Source: Streptomyces sp. MJM8645
GTDB lineage: Bacteria > Actinomycetota > Actinomycetes > Streptomycetales > Streptomycetaceae
Direction of reading: 5' to 3'
NCBI RefSeq assembly: GCF_001625365.1
Contig: NZ_LJJF01000001.1
Coordinates: forward strand, 7,285,620-7,349,619
DNA length: 64,000 bases
Made by a program: the position numbers and the translations under genes
The notes under the pieces: generated by a model
Database searches by the model: none
Told to the model about the DNA's origin: nothing
Seen by the model: only the letters and a program-made list of their open reading frames with translations
Shown: positions 10,333-18,335 of the stretch, piece by piece
How the letters are laid out: every line of letters begins with the position of its first letter
How positions within the stretch are numbered: position 1 is the first letter of the stretch

Positions 10333-11037
10333 ATGGCCGTACATTCCGGCAGGCGCAGGGTGGTTGGGCGGATTCGGACCGCGATCGGCGCACTCGCCGT
10401 CGCCCTGGTGGCGGGAGCGGCGGTCGCGGTGCCGGCCGCACCCGCCGAGGCGGCGGGCGCCAAGGCCGACCAGGGCGGGAAGGTCGTCTACCTCACCTTC
10501 GACGACGGCCCCAGCCCCACCTACACGCCGAGGATCCTCGGGATCCTCGCCCGCTACGGTGTGCGCGCGACGTTCTTCGAGATCGGGCAGAACGTCGCCG
10601 CCCATCCGGCGCTCACCGGGCAGGTCGCCCGGGCGGGCCACAGCGTGCAGAACCACTCCTGGTCGCACCCTGACCTGCGCCGGCTCTCGGCCTCCGCCGT
10701 CAACGCCCAGGTGGCGAACACGGACAAGGCGATCCGCGCCCAGACCGGCCGCACCCCGAGCTGCCTGCGCCCGCCCTACGGTGCGGTCAACGGCGCGGTG
10801 CGTTCGCGCGCGGCGGCGCTCGGCAAGCAGGTCGTGCTGTGGTCGGTGGACCCGACCGACTGGTCCCGGCCGGGAACGGCGGCCATCCAGTCCCGGGTGC
10901 TGAAGAACGTCCGCCCGGGCTCGGTGATCCTGCTGCACGACGGCGGCGGAGACCGCGGCCAGACGGCCGCCGCACTTCCGACGATCCTCTCCACCCTCAA
11001 GGCGCGCGGGTACACCTTCGGGACCCTCTGCAGCTAG
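10333..11037 (+). CDS. Secreted polysaccharide deacetylase (NodB/CE4)
   Basis: An exported carbohydrate esterase family 4 enzyme (234 aa) that removes N-acetyl groups from chitin-, peptidoglycan- or xylan-type polymers. It has a typical signal peptide (RRRVVGRIRTAIGALAVAL, cleavage near AEAAG). All NodB motifs are seen: TFDDGPS (metal and base Asp, ~55), HSWSH (metal His pair, ~107), RPPYG (~145), WSVDPTDW and ILLHDGG. The ATG at 10333 is preceded by a purine-rich ribosome site and gives a proper signal; the frame is open upstream but has no function there. It ends in a single Cys-containing tail (TLCS). A 25-bp stem hairpin follows. Confidence 0.92.
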   Translation: MAVHSGRRRVVGRIRTAIGALAVALVAGAAVAVPAAPAEAAGAKADQGGKVVYLTFDDGPSPTYTPRILGILARYGVRATFFEIGQNVAAHPALTGQVARAGHSVQNHSWSHPDLRRLSASAVNAQVANTDKAIRAQTGRTPSCLRPPYGAVNGAVRSRAAALGKQVVLWSVDPTDWSRPGTAAIQSRVLKNVRPGSVILLHDGGGDRGQTAAALPTILSTLKARGYTFGTLCS

Positions 11038-11074
11038 GTCCGGCCCTAGGGCAAGATCCGCCGGACAGGCAGAG

Positions 11075-11135
11075 CCCCCGGATACGCCTTCGAACTCCCA
11101 CGAAGCAAGCGGGAGTTCGAAGGCGTATCCGGGGG
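11075..11135. terminator. 25-bp perfect-stem bidirectional terminator
   Basis: Arms 11075-11099 and 11111-11135 are exact inverse complements with an 11-nt loop. The hairpin lies between convergent genes (deacetylase stop 11037; DUF1772 stop 11153), so it can serve both strands. Confidence 0.85.
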
Positions 11136-11152
11136 TCCGACCGGGCGCGGGG

Positions 11153-11647
11153 TCAGGCCTGGCCGTGCAGGATCAGCGCCCAGGCGAGGCAGGCGACGGC
11201 GGCGGTGCAGAGCAGGGCGCGCAGCACGTTGAAGCGGACCCAGCGGGCTTCGAAGCGCCCCCGGACGGCGGCCGGGTCGGTGATGCGCCGGGGCTCGCCG
11301 CCGGCGGCGAGTTCGTCGTTGAGCGGGATGTTGACGGAGCGGGTGACGCCGATCGCGGCGATGTAGAGCACCAGGGCGGCCACGGTGGCGGGTAGCGCGT
11401 GGTGGCCGTCGGAGGGCAGGTGGAGGGCGACGGCGGCGCCGGTGGTGAGGAGCGCGCCGACGAAGCCGAGGACGAACCAGCCGTTCAGGATGGCCACGTT
11501 GATGCGCTGCATGACCTCGATGAAGGTGCGGTCCTCGACCCGCGCGAGCGCGGGCATGACCGAGCACGCGAAGGCGTAGAACAACCCGGCGGTCAGTCCA
11601 CAGGTGACGGTGGCCGCCACCAGTGCGAGTGTGCGTGCCAGTTCCAT
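11153..11647 (-). CDS. DUF1772 (anthrone-oxygenase-like) membrane protein
   Basis: A 164-aa relative of the protein at 9522 without its N-terminal extension. The shared skeleton is clear: an N-terminal span (ARTLALVAATVTCGLTAGLF), CSVMPAL, RTFIEVMQRIN, a second span, VNIPLNDEL and the final RALLCTAAV span. Four transmembrane helices are expected. It is transcribed away from an AraC-type regulator, and the 148-bp gap between them holds an operator-like element, so control by that regulator is a reasonable inference. Its 3' end faces the deacetylase gene across the 25-bp hairpin. Function is unknown beyond the family name. Confidence 0.85.
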   Translation of the reverse strand: MELARTLALVAATVTCGLTAGLFYAFACSVMPALARVEDRTFIEVMQRINVAILNGWFVLGFVGALLTTGAAVALHLPSDGHHALPATVAALVLYIAAIGVTRSVNIPLNDELAAGGEPRRITDPAAVRGRFEARWVRFNVLRALLCTAAVACLAWALILHGQA

Positions 11648-11747
11648 CTTCGTAGCCCCTCACTGTCTCTGCGTATCGGTTCGTCCCCCGTGCGCCGATC
11701 ATCCGGCATCCGGGCCGCCCGGGCCACCTCGATCACTCAAGACCCTC

Positions 11748-11770
11748 TCAAATGACGAACCGTCAAATGA
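11748..11770. promoter_or_regulatory. Operator candidate: TGACGAACCGTCA palindrome inside a TCAAATGA repeat
   Basis: TGACG-AAC-CGTCA (11753-11765) is a perfect 13-bp palindrome flanked by direct repeats TCAAATGA (11748-11755 and 11763-11770, 15 bp apart). A -10-like TACACT sits at 11783-11788, so the site would cover the -35 region of the AraC gene. The same 13-mer recurs at 36780. Confidence 0.55.
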
Positions 11771-11795
11771 TGTCTTGCCGTCTACACTTGGGGCC

Positions 11796-12803
11796 ATGGA
11801 CACTCTGACGGGACTCCTCGACGGCCCCAAGGCCCGCGGTGCGTTCCTGCTGCGCTCGATCCTCACCCCGCCGTGGTCGCTGCGGATCGAGGACCGGGCC
11901 CCGCTGTCGGTGGTGACGATGGTCCGCGGCGAGGCCTGGATCCTGCCCGAGCGCGGTACGCCGTTGCTGCTGCACCCCGGCGACGTGGCGATCGTCCGCG
12001 GCCCGGAGCCGTACACGGTGGCGGACGACCCCGACACCCCCGTGGACGTGATCGTCGGCCCCGGGCAGGTCTGCACGCGCGGCGGGGTGGACGTCTCCGA
12101 GGTGATGTCGCTCGGCGTCCGGACCTGGGGGCAGGGCCGGGAGGGGGACCAGGCGTCCTCGGTGGTCCTGTCCGGCACCTACCAGGCCGAGCACGAGATC
12201 GGCCAGCGCCTGCTCGGCTGCCTGCCCGGCCTGCTGGTCCGCCCGGCCGGCACCGGCGCCGACGACACCCTGGTGCACCTGCTGGCCGCCGAGATAGGGC
12301 GCAACGAGCCCGGTCAGGAGCTGGTCCTGGACCGCATCCTGGACCTGCTGGTCGTCTCCGTGCTGCGCTCCTGGCTCGCCGCCCCCGACTCCGGCGCCCC
12401 GGCCTGGTACCGCGCCCAGCACGACGCCGTCGTCGGGCCGGTGCTGCGGCTGATGCACGACGACCCGGCCACCGCCTGGACGGTCGCCGACCTCGCCCAG
12501 CGGGTCGGGGTGTCGCGGGCGGGCCTGGCCCGCCGTTTCACCGGCCTGGTCGGCGAACCGCCGATGGCCTATCTGGCGGGCTGGCGGCTGGCCGTCGCCG
12601 CCGACCTGCTGCGCGAACCCGAGTGCACCGTCGCCTTCGCGGCCCGCAAGGTCGGCTACAGCAACGCCTTCGCCCTCTCGGCGGCCTTCAAGCGCGTCCG
12701 CGGTGTCAGTCCGCAGGAGCACCGCCGCCTCGCCGCGACCGGCGCCCCGGCCCAGCAGGCCGGCTTCTCCGGCCCGGCGGAGACGGTCATCCTGGCGGGC
12801 TGA
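11796..12803 (+). CDS. AraC-family transcriptional regulator with cupin sensor
   Basis: A 335-aa regulator. The N-terminal cupin-type sensor (Cupin_6-like; LSVVTMVRGEAWIL and LLLHPGDVAIVRGPEPYTV) is joined to two helix-turn-helix units at the C-terminus: WTVADLAQRVGVSRAGLARRF, then VAFAARKVGYSNAFALSAAF, ending with the family signature GVSPQEHRR. Regulators of this type commonly sit beside a single oxidoreductase or membrane gene that they control, here the divergent DUF1772 gene. The ATG at 11796 is the first one before the conserved MDTLTGLL start. The palindrome at 11753 overlaps its expected promoter, suggesting autoregulation. The C-terminal ~20 residues after the HTH are Ala/Gly-rich and unstructured. 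Confidence 0.9.
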   Translation: MDTLTGLLDGPKARGAFLLRSILTPPWSLRIEDRAPLSVVTMVRGEAWILPERGTPLLLHPGDVAIVRGPEPYTVADDPDTPVDVIVGPGQVCTRGGVDVSEVMSLGVRTWGQGREGDQASSVVLSGTYQAEHEIGQRLLGCLPGLLVRPAGTGADDTLVHLLAAEIGRNEPGQELVLDRILDLLVVSVLRSWLAAPDSGAPAWYRAQHDAVVGPVLRLMHDDPATAWTVADLAQRVGVSRAGLARRFTGLVGEPPMAYLAGWRLAVAADLLREPECTVAFAARKVGYSNAFALSAAFKRVRGVSPQEHRRLAATGAPAQQAGFSGPAETVILAG

Positions 12804-12877
12804 CGCCGCAGCCGCAGCCGCCGCCGACAGCCAAGGCCTGGGAATCCAAGACCAGGAATCCAAGGCTGCAATCCCAT

Positions 12878-12898
12878 TTGCCTAAACTCATTAGGTAA
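12878..12898. promoter_or_regulatory. Imperfect operator-like inverted repeat
   Basis: TTGCCTAA-ACTCA-TTAGGTAA is a 7-of-8 inverted repeat in an AT-rich pocket, ~75 bp before the SGNH hydrolase start. It resembles MarR/TetR-type sites. GGAATCCAAG-like direct repeats lie just upstream. Confidence 0.4.
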
Positions 12899-12974
12899 TC
12901 CCATACTGGATATAGCCGGATGGCAGAAGGTGCACGGCACGGGCAGGACCCGCACAGAACGCGATGGAACAGCG

Positions 12975-14135
12975 ATGAACACCTCTTTCACCACCCCCGT
13001 CACCGAGGCCCTGCTGCACGGCCACCTCGACGTCGAGCACACCGGGCGCGGCCTGCTGCCGCACCGCCTGCCCGCCCGGGCCCGCCGGCAGCTCCCCGAC
13101 GAACAGCTCGCGATCGCCGAGTCCCAGCCCAGCGGCGTCCGGCTGGCCTTCCGCACCCGCGCCACCGCGATCGACCTGCACACCGTCCCGACCAAGCGGG
13201 CCTACGTGGGCGTGCCCACCCCGCCCGACGGGGTGTACGACCTCCTCGTCGACGGGCGGCTGACGGCGCAGACCACGGTGTCCGGCGGCAACCTGCGCAC
13301 CATCGACCTGGCCACCGGCCGCGTCGAGCTGACCCAGGGCCCGCCCGCCACCGCCCGGTTCACCGGTCTGCCCGCACGGGACAAGACCGTCGAGATCTGG
13401 CTCCCGCACACCGAGACCACCGAACTCCTCGCCCTCGACACCGACGCCCCCGTCACCCCGGCCCCGGACGGCACCCGCCGGCGCTGGCTGCACCACGGCA
13501 GCTCGATCAGCCACGGCTCCAATGCCACCCACCCGACCGGCACCTGGCCCGCCCTGACGGCGGCCGCGACCGGTGTCGACCTGGTCAACCTGGGCTTCGG
13601 CGGCAGCGCCCTGCTCGACCCGTTCACCGCCCGCGCCATCCGCGACACCCCCGCCGACCTGATCAGCCTGAAGATCGGCATCAACCTCGTCAACGCCGAC
13701 GCGATGCGCCTGCGCGCCTTCGTCCCGGCGGTGCACGGCTTCCTCGACACCGTCCGCGAAGGACACCCGGCCACACCGCTGCTCGTCGTCTCCTCGATCC
13801 TCTGCCCGATCCAGGAGGACACCCCGGGGCCCCTCGCCGCCGACTTCAGCACCGGGGCACTGCGCTTCCGGGCCACCGGCGACCCGGCCGAGACCGCGGC
13901 GGGCCGCCTCACCCTCACCGTCATCCGGACCGAACTCGCCCGCATCGTCGCCGCCCGCGTCGCCGACGGCGACCTCAACCTGCACTACCTGGACGGCCGT
14001 TCGCTCTACGGCCAGACCGACCACGACGACCACCCGCTCCCCGACGACCTGCACCCGGACCAGGCCGGCCACCACCGCATCGCCGAGCACTTCACCCGCC
14101 TCGCCTTCGGAGACACCGGCCCGTTCGCGGACTGA
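12975..14135 (+). CDS. SGNH/GDSL-family hydrolase
   Basis: A 386-aa esterase-type protein, cytosolic by sequence (no signal peptide). The first ~160 residues are beta-rich and probably form a carbohydrate-binding-like jelly roll, as in SsfX3-type acyltransferase/esterases. The catalytic half has block I HHGSSISHGSNA with the nucleophile Ser, block II GFGGSA with the oxyanion Gly, block III GINLVNAD in place of GxND, and block V DDLHPDQAGHHRI with the Asp-His pair. The oxyanion Asn of block III is in a slightly unusual context. I chose ATG 12975, next to the conserved N-terminus; an upstream GTG (12930) would add 15 residues. The substrate is unknown; acyl-ester hydrolysis or transfer is likely. 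Confidence 0.85.
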   Translation: MNTSFTTPVTEALLHGHLDVEHTGRGLLPHRLPARARRQLPDEQLAIAESQPSGVRLAFRTRATAIDLHTVPTKRAYVGVPTPPDGVYDLLVDGRLTAQTTVSGGNLRTIDLATGRVELTQGPPATARFTGLPARDKTVEIWLPHTETTELLALDTDAPVTPAPDGTRRRWLHHGSSISHGSNATHPTGTWPALTAAATGVDLVNLGFGGSALLDPFTARAIRDTPADLISLKIGINLVNADAMRLRAFVPAVHGFLDTVREGHPATPLLVVSSILCPIQEDTPGPLAADFSTGALRFRATGDPAETAAGRLTLTVIRTELARIVAARVADGDLNLHYLDGRSLYGQTDHDDHPLPDDLHPDQAGHHRIAEHFTRLAFGDTGPFAD

Positions 14136-14205
14136 CCCGCCCGCCGCCGCCCTCGTGCGCGACAATGATGCGATCAAGGGTCAATGGCCAAGGGGGAGAA
14201 GGTCG

Positions 14206-14838
14206 ATGAAGCGCGCGAGGACCGTGATGGCCACAGGCCTGGCCGCGGCCGGGGCAGCCGTGGCACTGGCCGGTTGCGGATCGGTGAGCGCACCGGGCAG
14301 CGCGACCGGCGGCACACCGGTCGGCAGCGCCCCCAACACCGCGACCACCCCGGCCCGAGAACCCGGTCAGGCCGGGGCCGAGGCCCTGGCCCGCCACGAC
14401 CGGCTCTTCCCCCAGGTCGCGGCGAAATGCGCGGGCGTCGCCGCCACACCGCCGTCCGCCCCGGCCGCCGCCCCCACGGGCGACGGCGGTACCTGGGCCG
14501 ACAAGTACGCGGAGAACCACGCCTACAAACAGACCGTCAGGCTCCTCGCCGACGCCCAATGCCGCGGCGCGGCCCACGCGGCACGGATCGCGGACGCCCT
14601 GCGGCCCGCCGGTGCGTCGGCCGTCCTCGACGAAGCCGGCCTCCGCGCGGCCCTCCAACGCCTCGGCTACCCGGCCGAGCTGGTCAACGTCCGCACCTCC
14701 GCCGGCGCCCCCGGCTTCGACCTCGAAATCCCCGAAGCCGTCCTCTGCGTCAGCGGCCTGCTGACCGCCCGGCCCGACATCCACCCGCACGGCATGTACC
14801 TGGACGGCGGCTGCACCGAGCCCAAGGGCGGCCACTGA
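14206..14838 (+). CDS. Secreted lipoprotein, unknown function
   Basis: A 210-aa protein with a textbook lipoprotein signal: MKRARTV, a hydrophobic core and lipobox LAGC at ~22-25, so it should be lipid-anchored outside the membrane. A Ser/Thr/Pro/Gly-rich linker (~30 residues) follows, then a globular region with paired cysteines (KCAG, QCRG, LCVSG, GCTE), probably two disulfides. AGGGGGAG at 14190-14197 is a strong ribosome site, so the ATG at 14206 is preferred over an upstream one. No family is recognised. Its neighbours are unrelated exported proteins. Confidence 0.82.
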   Translation: MKRARTVMATGLAAAGAAVALAGCGSVSAPGSATGGTPVGSAPNTATTPAREPGQAGAEALARHDRLFPQVAAKCAGVAATPPSAPAAAPTGDGGTWADKYAENHAYKQTVRLLADAQCRGAAHAARIADALRPAGASAVLDEAGLRAALQRLGYPAELVNVRTSAGAPGFDLEIPEAVLCVSGLLTARPDIHPHGMYLDGGCTEPKGGH

Positions 14839-14979
14839 CCCTGTGGGCGTGTTCCACGGAGGTGGCCGACGGGGGACGTTCCCCGGGCGTTCACCGTGCG
14901 GAGGCCGGCCGTCCGGTCAGCGGTCCGCGTCGTGCCCCTAGCGTCGCGATCACCGTGTACGGCCCGAGGAGCTGCCCCG

Positions 14980-16962
14980 ATGAACCACCATCAGAACGAC
15001 CTTCCCCACGATGACCACGGGTCGAGCTGCCCGCGGACCGTCGGGTTCGACTCCGACGCGCCGGCGGCGGCCGGACGCCGCGCCTTCCTGCGCGCGACGG
15101 GGCTGGTCGGCGCCGGGCTGGCGGTCCTCGGGGCGGGCTCCACAACGACGGCGACGGCGGCAGCGGCGGACGGGCCCACCGACGCGACGGCCGACGCCTT
15201 CGGCGCGCCCGCCGCCGCGGACGACGGCCGGGGCGCCTGGGATCCGGACCCGGACGGCCCCCGCTTCTCCCTGGCGGTGATGCCCGACACCCAGTACCTC
15301 TTCGACGACGACCGGATCCACCCCGCCCCGCTGGAGGCCTCGCTGCGCCACGTGCTGGACGGCAGCGACGAGAACTTCGTCTTCCTCGCGCACCTGGGCG
15401 ACGTCACCCAGAACGGCAAGGCCGAGGAGTTCGCCGCCGCGGGCAAGGCCTTCACCCTCCTCGACCGCCACGGCGCGGCCTACAGCGTCCTGGCCGGCAA
15501 CCACGACGTCGGATCGGGCGGCGACGACCAGCGGGGCCGGACGGCGTACCTGGACACCTTCAACCCGGCCCGGTTCGCCCGCTCTGCGACTTTCAAGGGC
15601 GCGAGCCCGGACGGCTACAACACCTACCACCTGTTCCGGGGAGCCGGCCGGGACTGGATGGTGCTCTCGCTGGACTGGCGGCTGTCCGACCGCGGCTTCG
15701 CCTGGGCGAACTCGGTGATCGCCCAGCACCCGACCGTGCCGGTCATCCTCACCACCCACGACCTCGCCTACGCCGACGACGGCGGCGCCGCCCAGCTGTC
15801 CGACCACGGGCACGCCCTCTGGGACAGGCTGATCAGCGGCAACGACCAGATCTTCCTCACCCTGAACGGCCACTACTGGCCGCCCGGCAGCACCACGCTG
15901 ACCAACAAGGCCGGCCACGACGTCCACGTCCACATCACCAACTACCAGAACCGGTACTACGGCGGCGCGGCGATGATCCGCGCCTACCGATTCGACCTGG
16001 ACCGCAACACCATCGACGTGCGGACGTACTCGCCCTGGATCCAGCAGCTGGCGGCCGAGAAGGTCAACCGCCTCGCCAGCGAGGAGATCGAGCTGACCGG
16101 CCCGGTGGACAGCTTCTCGGTGCAGGTGGACTTCGCGCGGCGGTTCGCCGGCTTCGCCCCGGTCCCGGCCCGCCCGGCCCGCCCCGCGCGGCAGCTGACG
16201 ATCCCGGGCACGGTCGCCTACTGGCGCTTCGACGGCGGACGGCCGGACGGCAGCGCCGTCGCCGACTCCCAGGTCGTCAAGGACCTGAGCGGCCACGGCA
16301 ACGACCTCGTGAAGCAGACCGCCCCGGGCAGCCCGGCCGGGACGCTCACCTGGTCCGCCGAGTCCCACCCCGACCAGCCCGGCCGCGGCAGCCTCTACTT
16401 CGCGGGCCGGGGCAAGCCGGTCCAGGGCGCGTACCTGCAGACCGTCGCCAAGGCCCCGATGAACGCCGACACCTTCCAGCAGGGCTACACCTTCGAGGCG
16501 TTCTTCAAGCTGCCGGCCGACTGGGACGCCGGCCGCAACGCCTGGACGGCGCTGCTCAGCCGCTGGGGCACCAGCGGGGAGGCGGGGAAGAGCGGCCCCG
16601 ACACCGACCCGCAGGAGCCGGTCGCCACGCTCAGCCTGTCCGGCGGGCGGGAACTGCAGTGGTGCGTCTACCCGACCAACCTGAGCGGCCCCGTCACCAA
16701 CTGGGGCCACGAACTCCCGCTCGGCGCCTGGTGGCACGTCGCGGTCGTCAACAACAAGCGGCTCACCCGGATGTACGTGAACGGCTGCGAGGTCGTCCGC
16801 AACCCCTCGACACCGTCCGAGGGCCTCAGCACCCTCGGCCACCCCTGGCTGCTCGGCGGCTACGAGTACGGCGGCGCGCTCAACCAGGTGTTCCACGGCT
16901 GGATCGGCGACGTCCGCGTGGTCAACCGCCCCCTGCCGGTCCGGGACTTCATGATCTCCTGA
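14980..16962 (+). CDS. Tat-exported metallophosphoesterase with LamG-like C-terminus
   Basis: A 660-aa protein. The N-terminus carries a twin-arginine signal (GRRAFLRATG, then a hydrophobic stretch), so it is exported folded. The calcineurin-like phosphoesterase core has metal-ligand motifs MPDTQY, HLGDVTQNG, LAGNHDVG, TTHDLAY and LNGHYW. Residues ~405-655 form a concanavalin/LamG-like beta-sandwich (TVAYWRFDGG, YTFEAFFKLP, WWHVAVVNNKRLTRMYVNG), usual for carbohydrate or surface binding. AGGAG 9 nt before ATG 14980 supports the start. It probably acts on phosphodiesters or phosphomonoesters outside the cell, perhaps for phosphate scavenging; no pho-type site was identified. A terminator follows. 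Confidence 0.88.
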   Translation: MNHHQNDLPHDDHGSSCPRTVGFDSDAPAAAGRRAFLRATGLVGAGLAVLGAGSTTTATAAAADGPTDATADAFGAPAAADDGRGAWDPDPDGPRFSLAVMPDTQYLFDDDRIHPAPLEASLRHVLDGSDENFVFLAHLGDVTQNGKAEEFAAAGKAFTLLDRHGAAYSVLAGNHDVGSGGDDQRGRTAYLDTFNPARFARSATFKGASPDGYNTYHLFRGAGRDWMVLSLDWRLSDRGFAWANSVIAQHPTVPVILTTHDLAYADDGGAAQLSDHGHALWDRLISGNDQIFLTLNGHYWPPGSTTLTNKAGHDVHVHITNYQNRYYGGAAMIRAYRFDLDRNTIDVRTYSPWIQQLAAEKVNRLASEEIELTGPVDSFSVQVDFARRFAGFAPVPARPARPARQLTIPGTVAYWRFDGGRPDGSAVADSQVVKDLSGHGNDLVKQTAPGSPAGTLTWSAESHPDQPGRGSLYFAGRGKPVQGAYLQTVAKAPMNADTFQQGYTFEAFFKLPADWDAGRNAWTALLSRWGTSGEAGKSGPDTDPQEPVATLSLSGGRELQWCVYPTNLSGPVTNWGHELPLGAWWHVAVVNNKRLTRMYVNGCEVVRNPSTPSEGLSTLGHPWLLGGYEYGGALNQVFHGWIGDVRVVNRPLPVRDFMIS

Positions 16963-16983
16963 CACCCCGCGCCACCGACGTCC

Positions 16984-17026
16984 CCGCGCCACCGCGCCCG
17001 CCCGGGCACGGTGGCGCGGCGCTTTT
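16984..17026 (+). terminator. Intrinsic terminator with T-run
   Basis: CCGCGCCACCG (16984-16994) pairs with CGGTGGCGCGG (17009-17019) and is followed within 4 nt by TTTT, 22 bp after the phosphoesterase stop. Confidence 0.8.
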
Positions 17027-17190
17027 CGGTGGCTCGCCGAGCCCGTCCGACGGCCACCCGGACGGGTGCGCCGGCTTGCGTCCCTTCGAGCGACCTGTCC
17101 GGCTCTCTGGACCGGCGGCCGGACTGAACTGCTGCTATGAATTTTTTGAGCCTATCTGTCCGGCTCCCGTTTTTTTGAGGAGGCATCCTC

Positions 17191-18246
17191 ATGGGTGCGG
17201 TTGCAACAACTTCAGCCGACGCCGCCGTGGTGCACATTCTCTGGATCAATGCGGGTCTGAGCTGCGACGGGGACTCGGTCTCCCTGACCGCGGCGATGCA
17301 GCCCAGCATCGAGGAGATCGTCACCGGCGCACTCCCCGGCCTGCCGAAGGTCGCCGTCCACTGGCCGCTGATCGACTTCGAGTGCGGTCCGGTCCAGGGC
17401 GCGGACAACTTCGTGGAGTGGTTCTTCAAGGCGGACCGCGGCGAGCTCGACCCCTTCGTCCTGGTCGTCGAGGGTTCCATCCCGAACGAGACGATCAAGG
17501 AGGAGGGCTACTGGTGCGGTTTCGGCGACGACCCGGACACCGGCCAGCCGATCACCACCAGTGAGTGGCTGGACCGCCTCACCCCCAAGGCCACCGCGGT
17601 GGTCGCCATCGGCACCTGTGCCACCTACGGCGGCATCCACGCGATGGCCGGCAACCCGACCGGTGCCATGGGCGTGCCCGACTACCTGGGCTGGGACTGG
17701 AAGTCCAAGGCGGGCCTGCCGATCGTCTGCGTGCCGGGCTGCCCGATCCAGCCCGACAACTTCGCCGAGACGCTGACCTACCTGCTGTACCAGCTGGCCG
17801 GTTCCGCGCCGATGATCCCGTTGGACGACAAGCTGCGTCCGGCCTGGCTGTTTGGCGCGACCGTGCACGAGGGCTGCGACCGCGGCGGGTACTACGAACA
17901 GGGCCAGTTCGCCACCGACTACGGCACGCCCGAGTGCCTGGTGCGCCTCGGCTGCTGGGGCCCGGTCGTCAAGTGCAACGTCGCCAAACGCGGCTGGATC
18001 AACGGCATCGGCGGCTGCCCCAACGTCGGCGGCATCTGCATCGCCTGCACCATGCCGGGCTTCCCCGACAAGTTCATGCCGTTCATGGACCCGCCGCCCG
18101 GCTCCCGGGTCTCCACGGGCGCCAGCTCGGCGTACGGGGCGGTGATCCGCCGCCTGCGCACGATCACGGCCCGGACGGTCGACCAGGAGCCCAAGTGGCG
18201 GCACACCGGGCGCCGCCTGACCACCGGTTACCGCCCGCCGTGGTGA
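17191..18246 (+). CDS. hhyS: Group 1h [NiFe] hydrogenase small subunit
   Basis: The electron-transfer subunit (351 aa) of the actinobacterial high-affinity, oxygen-tolerant uptake hydrogenase that oxidises atmospheric H2. Conserved cysteine motifs for the FeS clusters are visible (LSCDGDS, IGTCATYGGI, VPGCPIQPDNF, HEGCDRGGYY, LGCWGP, IACTMPGFPDKFMPF). There is no Tat signal, as expected for this group, so the enzyme faces the cytosol. A very strong ribosome site GAGGAGG (17177-17183) follows a T-run and lies 7 nt before the ATG. The AT-rich leader around 17135-17155 probably holds the operon promoter. It opens the 13-kb hydrogenase island. Confidence 0.97.
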   Translation: MGAVATTSADAAVVHILWINAGLSCDGDSVSLTAAMQPSIEEIVTGALPGLPKVAVHWPLIDFECGPVQGADNFVEWFFKADRGELDPFVLVVEGSIPNETIKEEGYWCGFGDDPDTGQPITTSEWLDRLTPKATAVVAIGTCATYGGIHAMAGNPTGAMGVPDYLGWDWKSKAGLPIVCVPGCPIQPDNFAETLTYLLYQLAGSAPMIPLDDKLRPAWLFGATVHEGCDRGGYYEQGQFATDYGTPECLVRLGCWGPVVKCNVAKRGWINGIGGCPNVGGICIACTMPGFPDKFMPFMDPPPGSRVSTGASSAYGAVIRRLRTITARTVDQEPKWRHTGRRLTTGYRPPW

Positions 18247-18260
18247 CCCCTTTCCCCCTT

Positions 18261-18294
18261 CGGCCCGCCCGCCCCGCCCGGGGCGGGCGGGCCG
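18261..18294 (+). other. Intercistronic hairpin between hhyS and hhyL
   Basis: A 15-bp perfect GC stem (18261-18275 with 18280-18294) and a 4-nt loop lie 15 bp after the hhyS stop and 42 bp before hhyL. It may stabilise or process the mRNA, or attenuate it. Confidence 0.75.
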
Positions 18295-18335
18295 TTGCAG
18301 AGCCTCCTCCCGCTGACAGAAGGGCATGACAGACG

